A model generated the notes under the pieces. It was not told the DNA's origin, did no database searches, and saw only the letters and a program-made list of their open reading frames with translations. A DNA stretch of 20,218 bases from an uncultured Actinomycetes bacterium (lineage in GTDB: Bacteria; Actinomycetota; Thermoleophilia; Solirubrobacterales; Thermoleophilaceae), in the NCBI GenBank assembly GCA_946481495.1, contig CAMLNW010000013.1, positions 1-20,218 of the forward strand, given 5' to 3'. Shown piece after piece: positions 7,079 through 13,944 of the stretch. Every line of letters begins with the position of its first letter. Positions within the stretch are counted from its first letter, which is position 1. The translations under genes and the position numbers were made by a program.

Positions 7079-7110
7079 TTACCGAACTCTAGGTCTCTAG
7101 AGTTCGGTAA
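7079..7110. repeat. Perfect 12-bp inverted repeat in the fic-helicase intergenic region
   Basis: TTACCGAACTCT (7079-7090), 8-nt spacer AGGTCTCT, AGAGTTCGGTAA (7099-7110). The spacer also creates a direct repeat CTCTAG (7087-7092 and 7095-7100). There is no T-run on either side, and the flanking genes diverge, so a regulatory site is more likely than a terminator. CGAAC and GTTCG half-sites occur, but 14 nt apart rather than the 4 nt of an actinobacterial LexA box. Confidence 0.6.
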
Positions 7111-7173
7111 CGGGACGGCTGGCCGAACTTTCGCCGCAAGCAGCGGGAGTCGCGAATGCGACTGGGGCGGCCC

Positions 7174-7191
7174 GATACGGAGCCGTATCCT
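7174..7191 (+). promoter_or_regulatory. Helicase -10 element with overlapping GATACGG palindrome
   Basis: GATACGG (7174-7180), AG, CCGTATC (7183-7189) is a perfect 7-bp inverted repeat. TATCCT (7186-7191), a good TANNNT -10, overlaps its right arm and lies 8 nt before the ATG at 7200. This supports ATG 7200 as the start with little or no leader, and suggests a repressor site on the promoter. Confidence 0.5.
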
Positions 7192-7199
7192 TGCTCGGG

Positions 7200-10100
7200 A
7201 TGCGCGCCGGTGTCCCTCTAGACAGTCTGACCGAGGCGCAGCGGGATGCCGCGAGCCACGACGGGGGCGCTCTGATGGTGCTCGGCGGCGCGGGGTCGGG
7301 CAAGACGACGGTGCTGGCGCACCGTTACGCCTGGCTGGCCGAGGGGCCGACGACGCCGGAGCGCATCCTGATGCTCGTCCACTCCGCGCGCGCGAGAGAG
7401 GAGATGTGCGAGCGGCTCGGCGAGCTGATCGAGCCGCCGTACGAGGAGCTGCACGTGCAGACGTTCGACGAGCTGTGTCGCGGGGTGCTCGCCGACGAAG
7501 CGCTCGAGGCGGGCCTCGACCCGCTGTTCGTGCCGATGACCCGGGCGGACCGGGTGGCGCTGCTGCTCGACCGGCTCGGCGACCTGACGTTGCGCCAGCA
7601 CGAGATCCGCGGCAACCCGGCGCCACTGCTGGCGAGCTTCGTCGAGCGGATCGACCGGCTGAAGGAGGAGATGGTCACGCCCGGCGATCTGCTCCGGCAG
7701 ACGCCCGCGAGCGACGAGCTCAACGACGCGGCGCGCGTCCTGGCGGCCCGCGAGGCCGAGTTCGCGCAGCTCTACGCCGATCACGACCGCCTGCTCGCCG
7801 AACGCGGCGCGCTCGACAGCGGCGATCTCGTCCTGACCGCGTTCCGGCTGCTGCACGAGCGGCCGCATGTCCGTGAGCGGGTGGCGCGCCGCTTCACGCA
7901 CGTGCTCGTCGACGAGTACCAGGAGGCGACTTTCGCCCAGGGGATGGTGCTGCGGCTGCTCTGCGAGGAGCACGGCCAGCTGACCGTCGCCGGCGACGAC
8001 GCCCAGACCCAGCGCCGCTTCGGGGCGGTCGGAGGTCGCAACTTGGAGGAGTTCGGGCGCGAGTACGCCGACGCGACGTCGATCGAGCTCGGGCCGAGCC
8101 AGCGCTGCCCGGCGCCGATTCAGCCGAGCTTCTGGCGCTGTGCGTCGGAGCGCGCGCAGGCGCAGGCGGTCGCGCTGCACGTCGAGCGGTTGGTCGCGAA
8201 CGGGGCCAACCCGGCGGCGATCGCCGTGCTGGTGCGCTCGGCGGCCGACGACGGGACCGTGGTCGGGGGCGCGCTCGAGCAGCGCGCGATCCCGTTTCGC
8301 GTTCGCGGGCCGGGCGCCTACTTCCAGCGTGCCGAGGTCCGCGACGTGCTCGCTTGGCTGCGCGTGCTCGCCGACCCGGCCGACTCGGGCGCCGCGGTGC
8401 GGGCGCTGACCCGCCCGCCGATCGGCCTGCACTCGGTCGACATCGCGCGGCTGACGCAGCTCGCGCGCCGGCGCAAGCTCGACATGCCGTCGGCTGTGGC
8501 GGCGGCGCTCGAGGGACCGCAGCTCTCGCCGGAGGGGCGCGATCGCGCGCAGGCGTTCCTCGACCTCTACCGCGCCGCGGGGCGCGCCTTCGAGAGCCGC
8601 CGTCCCGACGCCTTCGTGCTGCGGTTGATCGAGCGCGTCGGGATCCGTCGTCAGCAGGTCTTCGCGACGCAGGCCGACACCGTCGAGCGGCTGCGCAACA
8701 TCGCCCGGCTGCCTGAGCTCGCGACCGCCTACATGCGTCGTGAGCCGCACGCCACGCCGCGCGACTTCACGCGTTACCTGAAGGCCGTCGCCGACTCCGG
8801 CCTGCCCGAGGCCGAGGCGACCGGTCCCGAGGGGGCGCCGGCCGTCGCGATCATCGACATCGACGACGCCAAGGGCCGCGAGTTCGACCACGTCTTCGTG
8901 CTCGGCCTGTCGGCCGCCCGGATGCCGGGGCGCGCGCCGGCGCTGGACGAGCCGGTGTCGCTGGCGTCGGTCGCGATGACCCACGAGCAGGTGATGCGCC
9001 GCCGCTTCCACATCGCTCTCTCACGCGCGCGCAAGAGCCTGATCCTCTCCTGGTCGGATGCGCCGAACGGATCTCCGGCCCGTCCCTCGCCCTTCTACGA
9101 CGAGGCGCGATCCGCCGCCGGCGCGCCTGAGGAGCGCTTCGAAGAGGAGCTCTTCGGTCCCGCAGAGGGCCTCCACTCGACGTTTCGGATCATGCGCGAC
9201 GAGCTGCTCGACACGATCCAGCGGGTCGGCGGGCGGCTCGGCGAGATGCGGCTCGACACGACGCTCGACGTCTCGCAGGCGGTCGCCCGCTACCTCGAGC
9301 TGTTGAAGGTCGCCGCGCTGATCGAGCGCTCGCAGGCCGGCCAGCCGCTCGACGACGCGATCTCCGAGGTCAACCAGCTGCTCGCCGCGGGGGCGTCGCC
9401 GGAGCAGCGCGAGGTGCTCGAGTCCTCGGCGCTCGACGACTGGCTGCGCGACACCGGCCGCGACCCCGACCGCCGTCCGGTCGCCGGCGACGACCATGTC
9501 GGCCCGTCGCTCGACCCGTTCATCCCGAGGCGCAAGGGCGCCGGAGCGCCGGAGAACGGGCTGATGCTGTCGGCCTCCGACATCGAGACCTACCGGCTGT
9601 GCCCGCTGAAGTACAAGTTCGGCCGCGTCTTCCGGATCCCGCAGGAGTCGACGATCCACCAGCGCTTCGGGATCGCCCTGCACACCGTGCTCGAGCGCTT
9701 CCACAAGTCGCCCGACGCCGGTCGCGAGCAGCTGTTCGAGCTGTTCGAGTCGTCCTGGCGGCGCGGTGGCTTCGGCGACTCCGACGACGAGCTGCAGTTC
9801 CGCGAGCGCGGCATCGAGGCGCTCGAGCGCTACTGGGAGAACACCCGCGACGAGCTCGGCGAGCCGGTCTGGTTCGAGCGCAGCTTCTCGTTCCAGCTCG
9901 GCCCCCACGTGATCCGCGGCCGCGTCGATCGCGTCGACCGCCGCCCCGACGGCAGCTACGAGGTCATCGACTACAAGACCGGCCGTTCGAAGACCGCTGC
10001 CGAGCTGCAGAGCGACGTCCAGCTCTCGATCTACCAGATGGGCGCGCGCGAGTCCTGGGGCGTTGAGACCACGGCCCACTCCTACTACTACGTGATGACC

Positions 10101-10268
10101 GCCGAGAAGGTTCCCGTCGCCCACTCCGACGAGGAGCTCGACCGCGTCCGCACTACGATCGAGGAGATCGGCGCCGGCATCTCGCGCCAGGACTTCCAGC
10201 CGACCCCCACCCAGGAGATCTGCTCCTTCTGCGACTTCCGGATCATCTGTCCGGCGGCTGAGCGCTAG
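7200..10268 (+). CDS. UvrD/PcrA-like superfamily 1 helicase fused to PD-(D/E)XK nuclease with Fe-S cysteines
   Basis: DNA repair/recombination motor of 1022 residues from ATG 7200 (an in-frame TTG at 7191 is possible). Motifs: Q-motif SLTEAQRDA (about 9-17), Walker A GGAGSGKTT (29-37), motif II VDEYQEA (about 236-242), motif III GDDAQTQRRFG, motif V KGREFDHVFVLG, motif VI FHIALSRAR. The C-terminal nuclease starts at about 789 (SASDIETYRLCPLKYKFG) and has GRVDRVDRR and EVIDYKTGRSK with the catalytic Asp and Lys. One Cys near 801 plus CSFCDFRIIC at the end (C-x2-C-x5-C) match AddB/AdnAB-type iron-sulfur nucleases. The region after motif IV is short: SQRCPAPI is followed almost at once by FWRCASERAQAQA. 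The stop shares CTAG with the convergent PAC2 gene. Confidence 0.93.
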   Translation: MRAGVPLDSLTEAQRDAASHDGGALMVLGGAGSGKTTVLAHRYAWLAEGPTTPERILMLVHSARAREEMCERLGELIEPPYEELHVQTFDELCRGVLADEALEAGLDPLFVPMTRADRVALLLDRLGDLTLRQHEIRGNPAPLLASFVERIDRLKEEMVTPGDLLRQTPASDELNDAARVLAAREAEFAQLYADHDRLLAERGALDSGDLVLTAFRLLHERPHVRERVARRFTHVLVDEYQEATFAQGMVLRLLCEEHGQLTVAGDDAQTQRRFGAVGGRNLEEFGREYADATSIELGPSQRCPAPIQPSFWRCASERAQAQAVALHVERLVANGANPAAIAVLVRSAADDGTVVGGALEQRAIPFRVRGPGAYFQRAEVRDVLAWLRVLADPADSGAAVRALTRPPIGLHSVDIARLTQLARRRKLDMPSAVAAALEGPQLSPEGRDRAQAFLDLYRAAGRAFESRRPDAFVLRLIERVGIRRQQVFATQADTVERLRNIARLPELATAYMRREPHATPRDFTRYLKAVADSGLPEAEATGPEGAPAVAIIDIDDAKGREFDHVFVLGLSAARMPGRAPALDEPVSLASVAMTHEQVMRRRFHIALSRARKSLILSWSDAPNGSPARPSPFYDEARSAAGAPEERFEEELFGPAEGLHSTFRIMRDELLDTIQRVGGRLGEMRLDTTLDVSQAVARYLELLKVAALIERSQAGQPLDDAISEVNQLLAAGASPEQREVLESSALDDWLRDTGRDPDRRPVAGDDHVGPSLDPFIPRRKGAGAPENGLMLSASDIETYRLCPLKYKFGRVFRIPQESTIHQRFGIALHTVLERFHKSPDAGREQLFELFESSWRRGGFGDSDDELQFRERGIEALERYWENTRDELGEPVWFERSFSFQLGPHVIRGRVDRVDRRPDGSYEVIDYKTGRSKTAAELQSDVQLSIYQMGARESWGVETTAHSYYYVMTAEKVPVAHSDEELDRVRTTIEEIGAGISRQDFQPTPTQEICSFCDFRIICPAAER

Positions 10269-11128
10269 CCGCGACGCTGACGCAGGAATCGCTGGAAGTC
10301 GCTGGCGATCATGTCGGCCGAGGGGAGGTTCGGCTCGCCGTCGTCCTCCGACACCTCATCCATCGCCGACTCGAGCCGTTCCACGAAGGCCTTGACCTCG
10401 GGGTCCGATGCGACGGCGGCGTTGACCTGGCGCTCGTAGTCCTCCGCGGCCGTCTCGAGGTCGGTTGCATCGACGGCGAGTCCCGCGGCGCCCTCGAAAG
10501 CGCGAACGAGCGCGAGCGCGACCTTTGGGTTCGGCGCCGCGGCAACGTAGTGGGGAACCGACGCCCAGAGGCTGACGCTCGGCAGTCTGGCCTGGCCGGC
10601 TTCGTAGTTGAGCACCCCTGTGATTCCCGTCGGGCCCTCGTAGCTCGTTGGTGCGAATCCGAGCCGGTCGAGCAGCGCCGTGTCGGAGCCGATGCCTGTT
10701 ACGTGAACCGGGCGCGAGTGAGGGACGTCGGCGAGCAGTGAGCCGAGCGTCACTACGCGCCGCACGTCGAGCTCTTGGGCGATCGCGATCACTGTGTCGC
10801 AGTAGCGCCGCCAGCGCAGCGCTGGCTCCGGCCCCTGTACGACGACCAGGTCGTTGTCGGCGCCGGGCACCTCGGCGGCAGCGATCGTCGTCGCCGGCCA
10901 GTCGATCTCGCGTGTATGACTGTCGACCAGACGCGCTGTCGGGCGTGTCTCTGTGAAGTCGAGGTAGTCCTCGAGCTCGATTCGCGCCACCTCGGTCGGC
11001 TCGAAACGGGCGCGGATGAACTCGACTGCTGCCGACGCGGCGTCGCCGGCGTCGTTCCAGCCGCCAAACGCGGCAACCAGGACAGGGCGGCGCAGGGCGG
11101 GCCGATGGGTCCAGACGACGTCGTTCAA
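10265..11128 (-). CDS. PAC2-family protein (proteasome assembly chaperone 2-like)
   Basis: Member of the PAC2 family, widespread in actinobacteria. Homology is to eukaryotic and archaeal proteasome assembly chaperones, but the bacterial role is not established. The protein is 287 residues from the TTG at 11128. Signatures are RRPVLVAAFGGWNDAGDAAS near the N-terminus, a central VTLGSLLADVPHSRP, GPTGITGVLN, and WASVPHYVAAAPNPKVALALV. The C-terminal 80 residues are charged and helical (AAEDYERQVN...DFQRFLRQRRG). TTG 11128 is preferred because AGAGGAA lies just upstream and the product then begins in the family manner (NDVVWTHRPALRRP). GTG at 11140 would add four residues. It reads divergently from the hydroxylase gene, with 42 bp between starts. 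Confidence 0.9.
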   Translation of the reverse strand: MNDVVWTHRPALRRPVLVAAFGGWNDAGDAASAAVEFIRARFEPTEVARIELEDYLDFTETRPTARLVDSHTREIDWPATTIAAAEVPGADNDLVVVQGPEPALRWRRYCDTVIAIAQELDVRRVVTLGSLLADVPHSRPVHVTGIGSDTALLDRLGFAPTSYEGPTGITGVLNYEAGQARLPSVSLWASVPHYVAAAPNPKVALALVRAFEGAAGLAVDATDLETAAEDYERQVNAAVASDPEVKAFVERLESAMDEVSEDDGEPNLPSADMIASDFQRFLRQRRG

Positions 11129-11155
11129 GGTTCCTCTCACGGTATCGCGCGCCGG

Positions 11156-11161
11156 TACCCT
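11156..11161 (+). promoter_or_regulatory. Putative -10 element of the hydroxylase gene
   Basis: TACCCT, 9 nt before the GTG at 11171, with no Shine-Dalgarno sequence in between. It supports choosing GTG 11171 over the long upstream extension of the frame. Confidence 0.45.
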
Positions 11162-11170
11162 CTACCGACA

Positions 11171-12085
11171 GTGGTCGATCTGATCATCTACGCGGCCCCC
11201 GCGTTCGTGTTGCTGCTGGTCGTCGAGGCGATCTCGTTTCGCGTCGCCCAGCGTGAGGACCTGAAGGGCTACGACCTCAAGGACACGAGCACCAGCCTCA
11301 GCATGGGGATCGGCAACGTGATCATCAACACGGGCTGGAAGCTCGTCGTGCTGCTGATCTACGTCGGCCTCTACGAGCTGACGCCGCTGCGCGTCCCCGA
11401 CGACGCGTGGTGGGCCTGGGTCGCGATCTTCTTCCTCGACGACTTCGCCTACTACTGGTTCCACCGGATCAGCCACGAGGTGCGCGTCTTCTGGGCGAGC
11501 CACGTCGTCCACCACAGCTCGCAGTACTTCAACCTCTCGACTGCGCTGCGCCAGACCTGGACGCCGATGACCTACCTGCCGTTCTGGCTGCCGATCGCAC
11601 TGCTCGGGTTCAAGCCCTGGATGATCGTCACGATGCAGGCGATCAGCCTGATGTACCAGTTCTGGATCCACACAGAGCGGATCGACAAGCTGCCGCGCTG
11701 GTTCGAGTTCATCTTCAATACGCCCTCGCACCACCGCGTCCACCACGGCTCCAACGACATGTACCTCGACCGCAACTACGGCGGCATCCTGATCATCTGG
11801 GACCGCATGTTCGGCACCTTCCAGGGCGAGGGGGAGCCGGTGAAGTACGGGCTGACCAAGAACCTCCGCACATTCAGTCCACCGAAGGTCGCCTTCCACG
11901 AGTGGATCGCGGTCTGGCACGACATCCGCGGCGCCAGCAACTGGCGTGATCGCTTCGGCTATGCGTTTGGCGGGCCGGGGTGGACGCCCGATCGCCCCGA
12001 TGACCGCGGTCTGCTGGGCGCGGCTAAGCCTGCTTCAGGTCAGCAAGCTGGTCGACCAGCTCCAGCTGCTCGTCCAGGCGAGTGA
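11171..12085 (+). CDS. Fatty acid hydroxylase / sterol desaturase superfamily membrane protein
   Basis: Integral-membrane di-iron oxygenase-type enzyme, 304 residues from GTG 11171; the substrate (lipid, sterol or carotenoid) cannot be told. Hydrophobic segments are at about 3-20, 46-66, 78-97, 135-147 and 150-165. The histidine clusters are complete: HRISH (98-102), HVVHH (111-115), His167 and HHRVHH (187-192). The ILIIWDRMFGTF motif follows, as in the family. The frame is open 5' into sequence antisense to the PAC2 gene; homology begins at VDLIIYAAP. The last 20 or so residues (SGQQAGRPAPAARPGE) are low-complexity and lie over the convergent STAS gene (62-bp overlap), suggesting a displaced stop. 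Confidence 0.9.
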   Translation: MVDLIIYAAPAFVLLLVVEAISFRVAQREDLKGYDLKDTSTSLSMGIGNVIINTGWKLVVLLIYVGLYELTPLRVPDDAWWAWVAIFFLDDFAYYWFHRISHEVRVFWASHVVHHSSQYFNLSTALRQTWTPMTYLPFWLPIALLGFKPWMIVTMQAISLMYQFWIHTERIDKLPRWFEFIFNTPSHHRVHHGSNDMYLDRNYGGILIIWDRMFGTFQGEGEPVKYGLTKNLRTFSPPKVAFHEWIAVWHDIRGASNWRDRFGYAFGGPGWTPDRPDDRGLLGAAKPASGQQAGRPAPAARPGE

Positions 12086-12362
12086 TCGCGAAGACGCGCT
12101 GAACCGTCTCCGGGCCGCGGACGACAACGAAGCGACGGTTCTCGCGGCGGGCGCGCTTGTCGGCGCTGACGATCACGCGCAAGCCGCTGGAGTCGAGGAA
12201 GGTCAGGCGCGAGAGGTCGAGCGCGACGGTCTCCGGTCGCGCGCCCTCGACCCGCGCGAGCTCCTGCTCGACCTTCGCGATCGTCGACAGGTCCAGCTCA
12301 CCGGTCAGGACGACATGGGCCAGGCCGTCGCGATCGTGTGCCTCTATCTGAAGGAGGGTCAC
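12024..12362 (-). CDS. STAS-domain anti-sigma factor antagonist
   Basis: SpoIIAA/RsbV-like partner-switch protein that, when unphosphorylated, binds an anti-sigma kinase and frees a sigma factor. It has 112 residues, all one STAS domain. LTGELDLSTI is at about 19-28, and the phosphorylation loop LTFLDSSGLRVIV has the candidate Ser58. The start is GTG at 12362, 6 nt after a TAGGTT element whose TAG is also the stop of the upstream TauE-like gene. No anti-sigma kinase or sigma gene lies in the window, so the partner is elsewhere. The 3' end overlaps the convergent hydroxylase gene. Confidence 0.93.
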   Translation of the reverse strand: MTLLQIEAHDRDGLAHVVLTGELDLSTIAKVEQELARVEGARPETVALDLSRLTFLDSSGLRVIVSADKRARRENRRFVVVRGPETVQRVFAITRLDEQLELVDQLADLKQA

Positions 12363-12368
12363 GCGCCC

Positions 12369-12374
12369 AACCTA
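12369..12374 (-). promoter_or_regulatory. Putative -10 element of the STAS gene
   Basis: TAGGTT on the minus strand, 6 nt before GTG 12362. Its first three bases are the TAG stop of the upstream TauE/SafE-like gene (12372-12374). Confidence 0.4.
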
Positions 12375-12755
12375 TCCGTTCGCGGTGCGCATTGCTCGCC
12401 GCGCGAGACTCCAGGCGAAGAACAGTTGGACGGCGGCGAACGACAGCTCCAGCGCCCGCTCGGTGACAGCGTTCGCCAGCACCGTTCCGGCCAGCACGCC
12501 GAGCGGCGAAAGCAACCCGACGATCAGCCCGTCGCGGACGCGCAGGTTGCCGTAGCGGCCCTGGCGCCAGGCGCCGACCAGCGCGACGAAGACGATCGCC
12601 AGCAGCGAAGTCGACTGCGCCTCGAGTTGCGTAAGGCCGAGGAAGACCACCAGGCCCGGCACGAACAGCACGCCGCCGCCGACGCCGACGAGCCCGCCGA
12701 GCATCCCGGCGCAGAATCCGATCGCCAGCAGTCCGGAGACGTCGAGCGCGTCCAT
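12372..12755 (-). CDS. TauE/SafE-like membrane protein, second half-size unit
   Basis: Putative anion/sulfite export protein of 127 residues with about four transmembrane segments (8-24, 29-41, 51-63, 77-96) and a last hydrophobic stretch near 105-117. It has the repeat signature GMLGGLVGVGGGVLFVPGLV and the TSLLAIVFVALVGAWRQGRYGN segment. Typical TauE/SafE proteins have two such repeats in about 250 residues; this is one repeat. Its ATG overlaps the upstream TGA stop by one base (TGATG), so translation is coupled with the first unit. The two products may form a heteromeric transporter. The substrate is not known. Confidence 0.82.
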   Translation of the reverse strand: MDALDVSGLLAIGFCAGMLGGLVGVGGGVLFVPGLVVFLGLTQLEAQSTSLLAIVFVALVGAWRQGRYGNLRVRDGLIVGLLSPLGVLAGTVLANAVTERALELSFAAVQLFFAWSLARRAMRTANG

Positions 12756-13111
12756 CAGAACACCAGCACCGCCGCCGACACGACCAACAGCACCGCGAAG
12801 ATTCCGGCCACCGCGCGCTCCGGTATTCGCTGTTGCAAGGCCGTTCCTGCGATCACGCCGGCCATCGCCGGGATGCCGATCAGGACACCCGCGCCGACGT
12901 GAACGTTGCCGTAGGTCCCTTGTGCGAAGGCCGCCAGCGCAGCGATCACGACGATCGCCAGCAGCGAGGTGCCGGTCGCCTCGCGCTCGCCATAGCCGAA
13001 CCAGAGGATCAGCAGCGGCACGATCACCGTTCCCCCGCCGACGCCGAAGAGACCGCTGAAGGCTCCGCCTACCGTGGCAATCACGACGAGCTTCGGCAGC
13101 CGGGACGCCAT
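12755..13111 (-). CDS. TauE/SafE-like membrane protein, first half-size unit
   Basis: 118 residues forming a single TauE/SafE repeat: GGAFSGLFGVGGGTVIVPLLILWFG near the N-terminus, then TGTSLLAIVVIAALAAFAQGTYGN, a glycine/alanine-rich third segment (HVGAGVLIGIPAMAGVIAG) and a C-terminal hydrophobic helix. It parallels the following gene in sequence and length, so the pair looks like the two halves of a normal transporter as separate coupled genes. The ATG at 13111 lies 8 nt after TAGTAT and only 20 bp from the divergent otsB start. Open frame continues upstream into sequence antisense to otsB, but without homology. Confidence 0.82.
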   Translation of the reverse strand: MASRLPKLVVIATVGGAFSGLFGVGGGTVIVPLLILWFGYGEREATGTSLLAIVVIAALAAFAQGTYGNVHVGAGVLIGIPAMAGVIAGTALQQRIPERAVAGIFAVLLVVSAAVLVF

Positions 13112-13131
13112 CGCGAGGCATACTACGTCGA
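13112..13131. promoter_or_regulatory. Compact divergent promoter between the TauE/SafE-like gene and otsB
   Basis: Only 20 bp separate the two start codons. On the minus strand TAGTAT (13125-13120) is 8 nt from ATG 13111. On the plus strand CATACT (13119-13124) is 7 nt from GTG 13132. The two -10-like hexamers overlap almost completely, so one symmetric element may drive both genes with no leaders. Confidence 0.5.
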
Positions 13132-13944
13132 GTGTCCGCGCCCACGGCAGAGACGCTGCGCGAGAGTCTGCGCCCGCTGACCCGCGACCCCCAGCGGGCA
13201 GCCGTCTTCTGCGACATCGACGGCACGCTTGCGCCGATCGTCCGCCGCCCCGAGGAGGCCCACGTGCGCGAGGAGATCTCGCTGCTGCTGAGCCGCCTCG
13301 GCCGCCGCTACGGCTGCGTTGCTTGTGTGTCCGGCCGGCCAGCCGCGGAGGCGCGACGACTGGTCGGCGTCGGCAGCATCGCCTACGCGGGGGCCCACGG
13401 CGCCGAGCTGCTGCACGCTGGGCAGAAGAAGTCGACACTCGCGCCCGCCTTCGCGAGTTGGGAGCCGCGCGTCCGCCGTTTCGTCGACGCGCGCGCGAGC
13501 GTCCGCGATCTCCGCCTGCTGCGGATCCGGATCGAGGACAAGGGGCCGATCAAGGCGTTCCACTGGCGCGACGTGCCCGACGAGCAGGCGGCGGAGAGCT
13601 GGCTCAGCAACGTCGCCCACGAGGCCGAGACAGAGGGGTTCGCGACCCACTGGGGCCGCAAGGTGCTCGAGATCCGCCCGCCGGTCCCGATCGACAAGGG
13701 CCAGGCCGTGCGCACGCTGATCGAGGAGACCCAGGTTCGCGGCGCGCTCTTCGCCGGCGACGACGTCACCGACCTCGACGCCTACGACGCGCTCGACACC
13801 CTCGAGACGGCTGGCACGCTCGACGCGACGATCCGCGTCGGCGTCCGCTCCTCTGAGGGGCCGCCCGCGATCGTCGAACGGGCGGACGTGATCGTCGACG
13901 GAGTCCGTGGCATGGTCGACGTGCTGACGACGCTCGCCGAGTAG
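13132..13944 (+). CDS. otsB: Trehalose-6-phosphate phosphatase (HAD superfamily)
   Basis: Dephosphorylates trehalose-6-phosphate to trehalose, the second step of the OtsA-OtsB pathway. The protein is 270 residues, starting GTG. HAD motif I is CDIDGTLAP, with nucleophile Asp28 and acid/base Asp30. VSGRPAAEARRLVG follows motif I, then AYAGAHGAEL, RIEDKGPIKAFHWR, and ALFAGDDVTDLDAYDAL carrying the C-terminal metal-binding Asp residues. KVLEIRPP and DKGQAVRTLIEE are typical of OtsB. No otsA synthase is in the window. The next gene begins immediately after the TAG stop, so the two are likely co-translated. Confidence 0.94.
   Translation: MSAPTAETLRESLRPLTRDPQRAAVFCDIDGTLAPIVRRPEEAHVREEISLLLSRLGRRYGCVACVSGRPAAEARRLVGVGSIAYAGAHGAELLHAGQKKSTLAPAFASWEPRVRRFVDARASVRDLRLLRIRIEDKGPIKAFHWRDVPDEQAAESWLSNVAHEAETEGFATHWGRKVLEIRPPVPIDKGQAVRTLIEETQVRGALFAGDDVTDLDAYDALDTLETAGTLDATIRVGVRSSEGPPAIVERADVIVDGVRGMVDVLTTLAE

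Noticed and set aside
7079..7110. Intrinsic terminator or LexA box
   Set aside because: No T-run on either strand and the flanking genes diverge. The LexA half-sites are 14 nt apart instead of 4.
7218..10124. Long open frames on the minus strand beneath the helicase gene
   Set aside because: Products are His/Arg/Leu-rich shadows; the plus strand carries all helicase and nuclease motifs.
10775..11170. 5' extension of the hydroxylase frame
   Set aside because: It lies antisense to the PAC2 gene, has no homology or hydrophobic pattern, and a TACCCT element points to GTG 11171.
12756..13226. 5' extension of the second TauE-like frame
   Set aside because: It overlaps the first TauE-like gene in another frame; homology begins only at the coupled ATG 12755.
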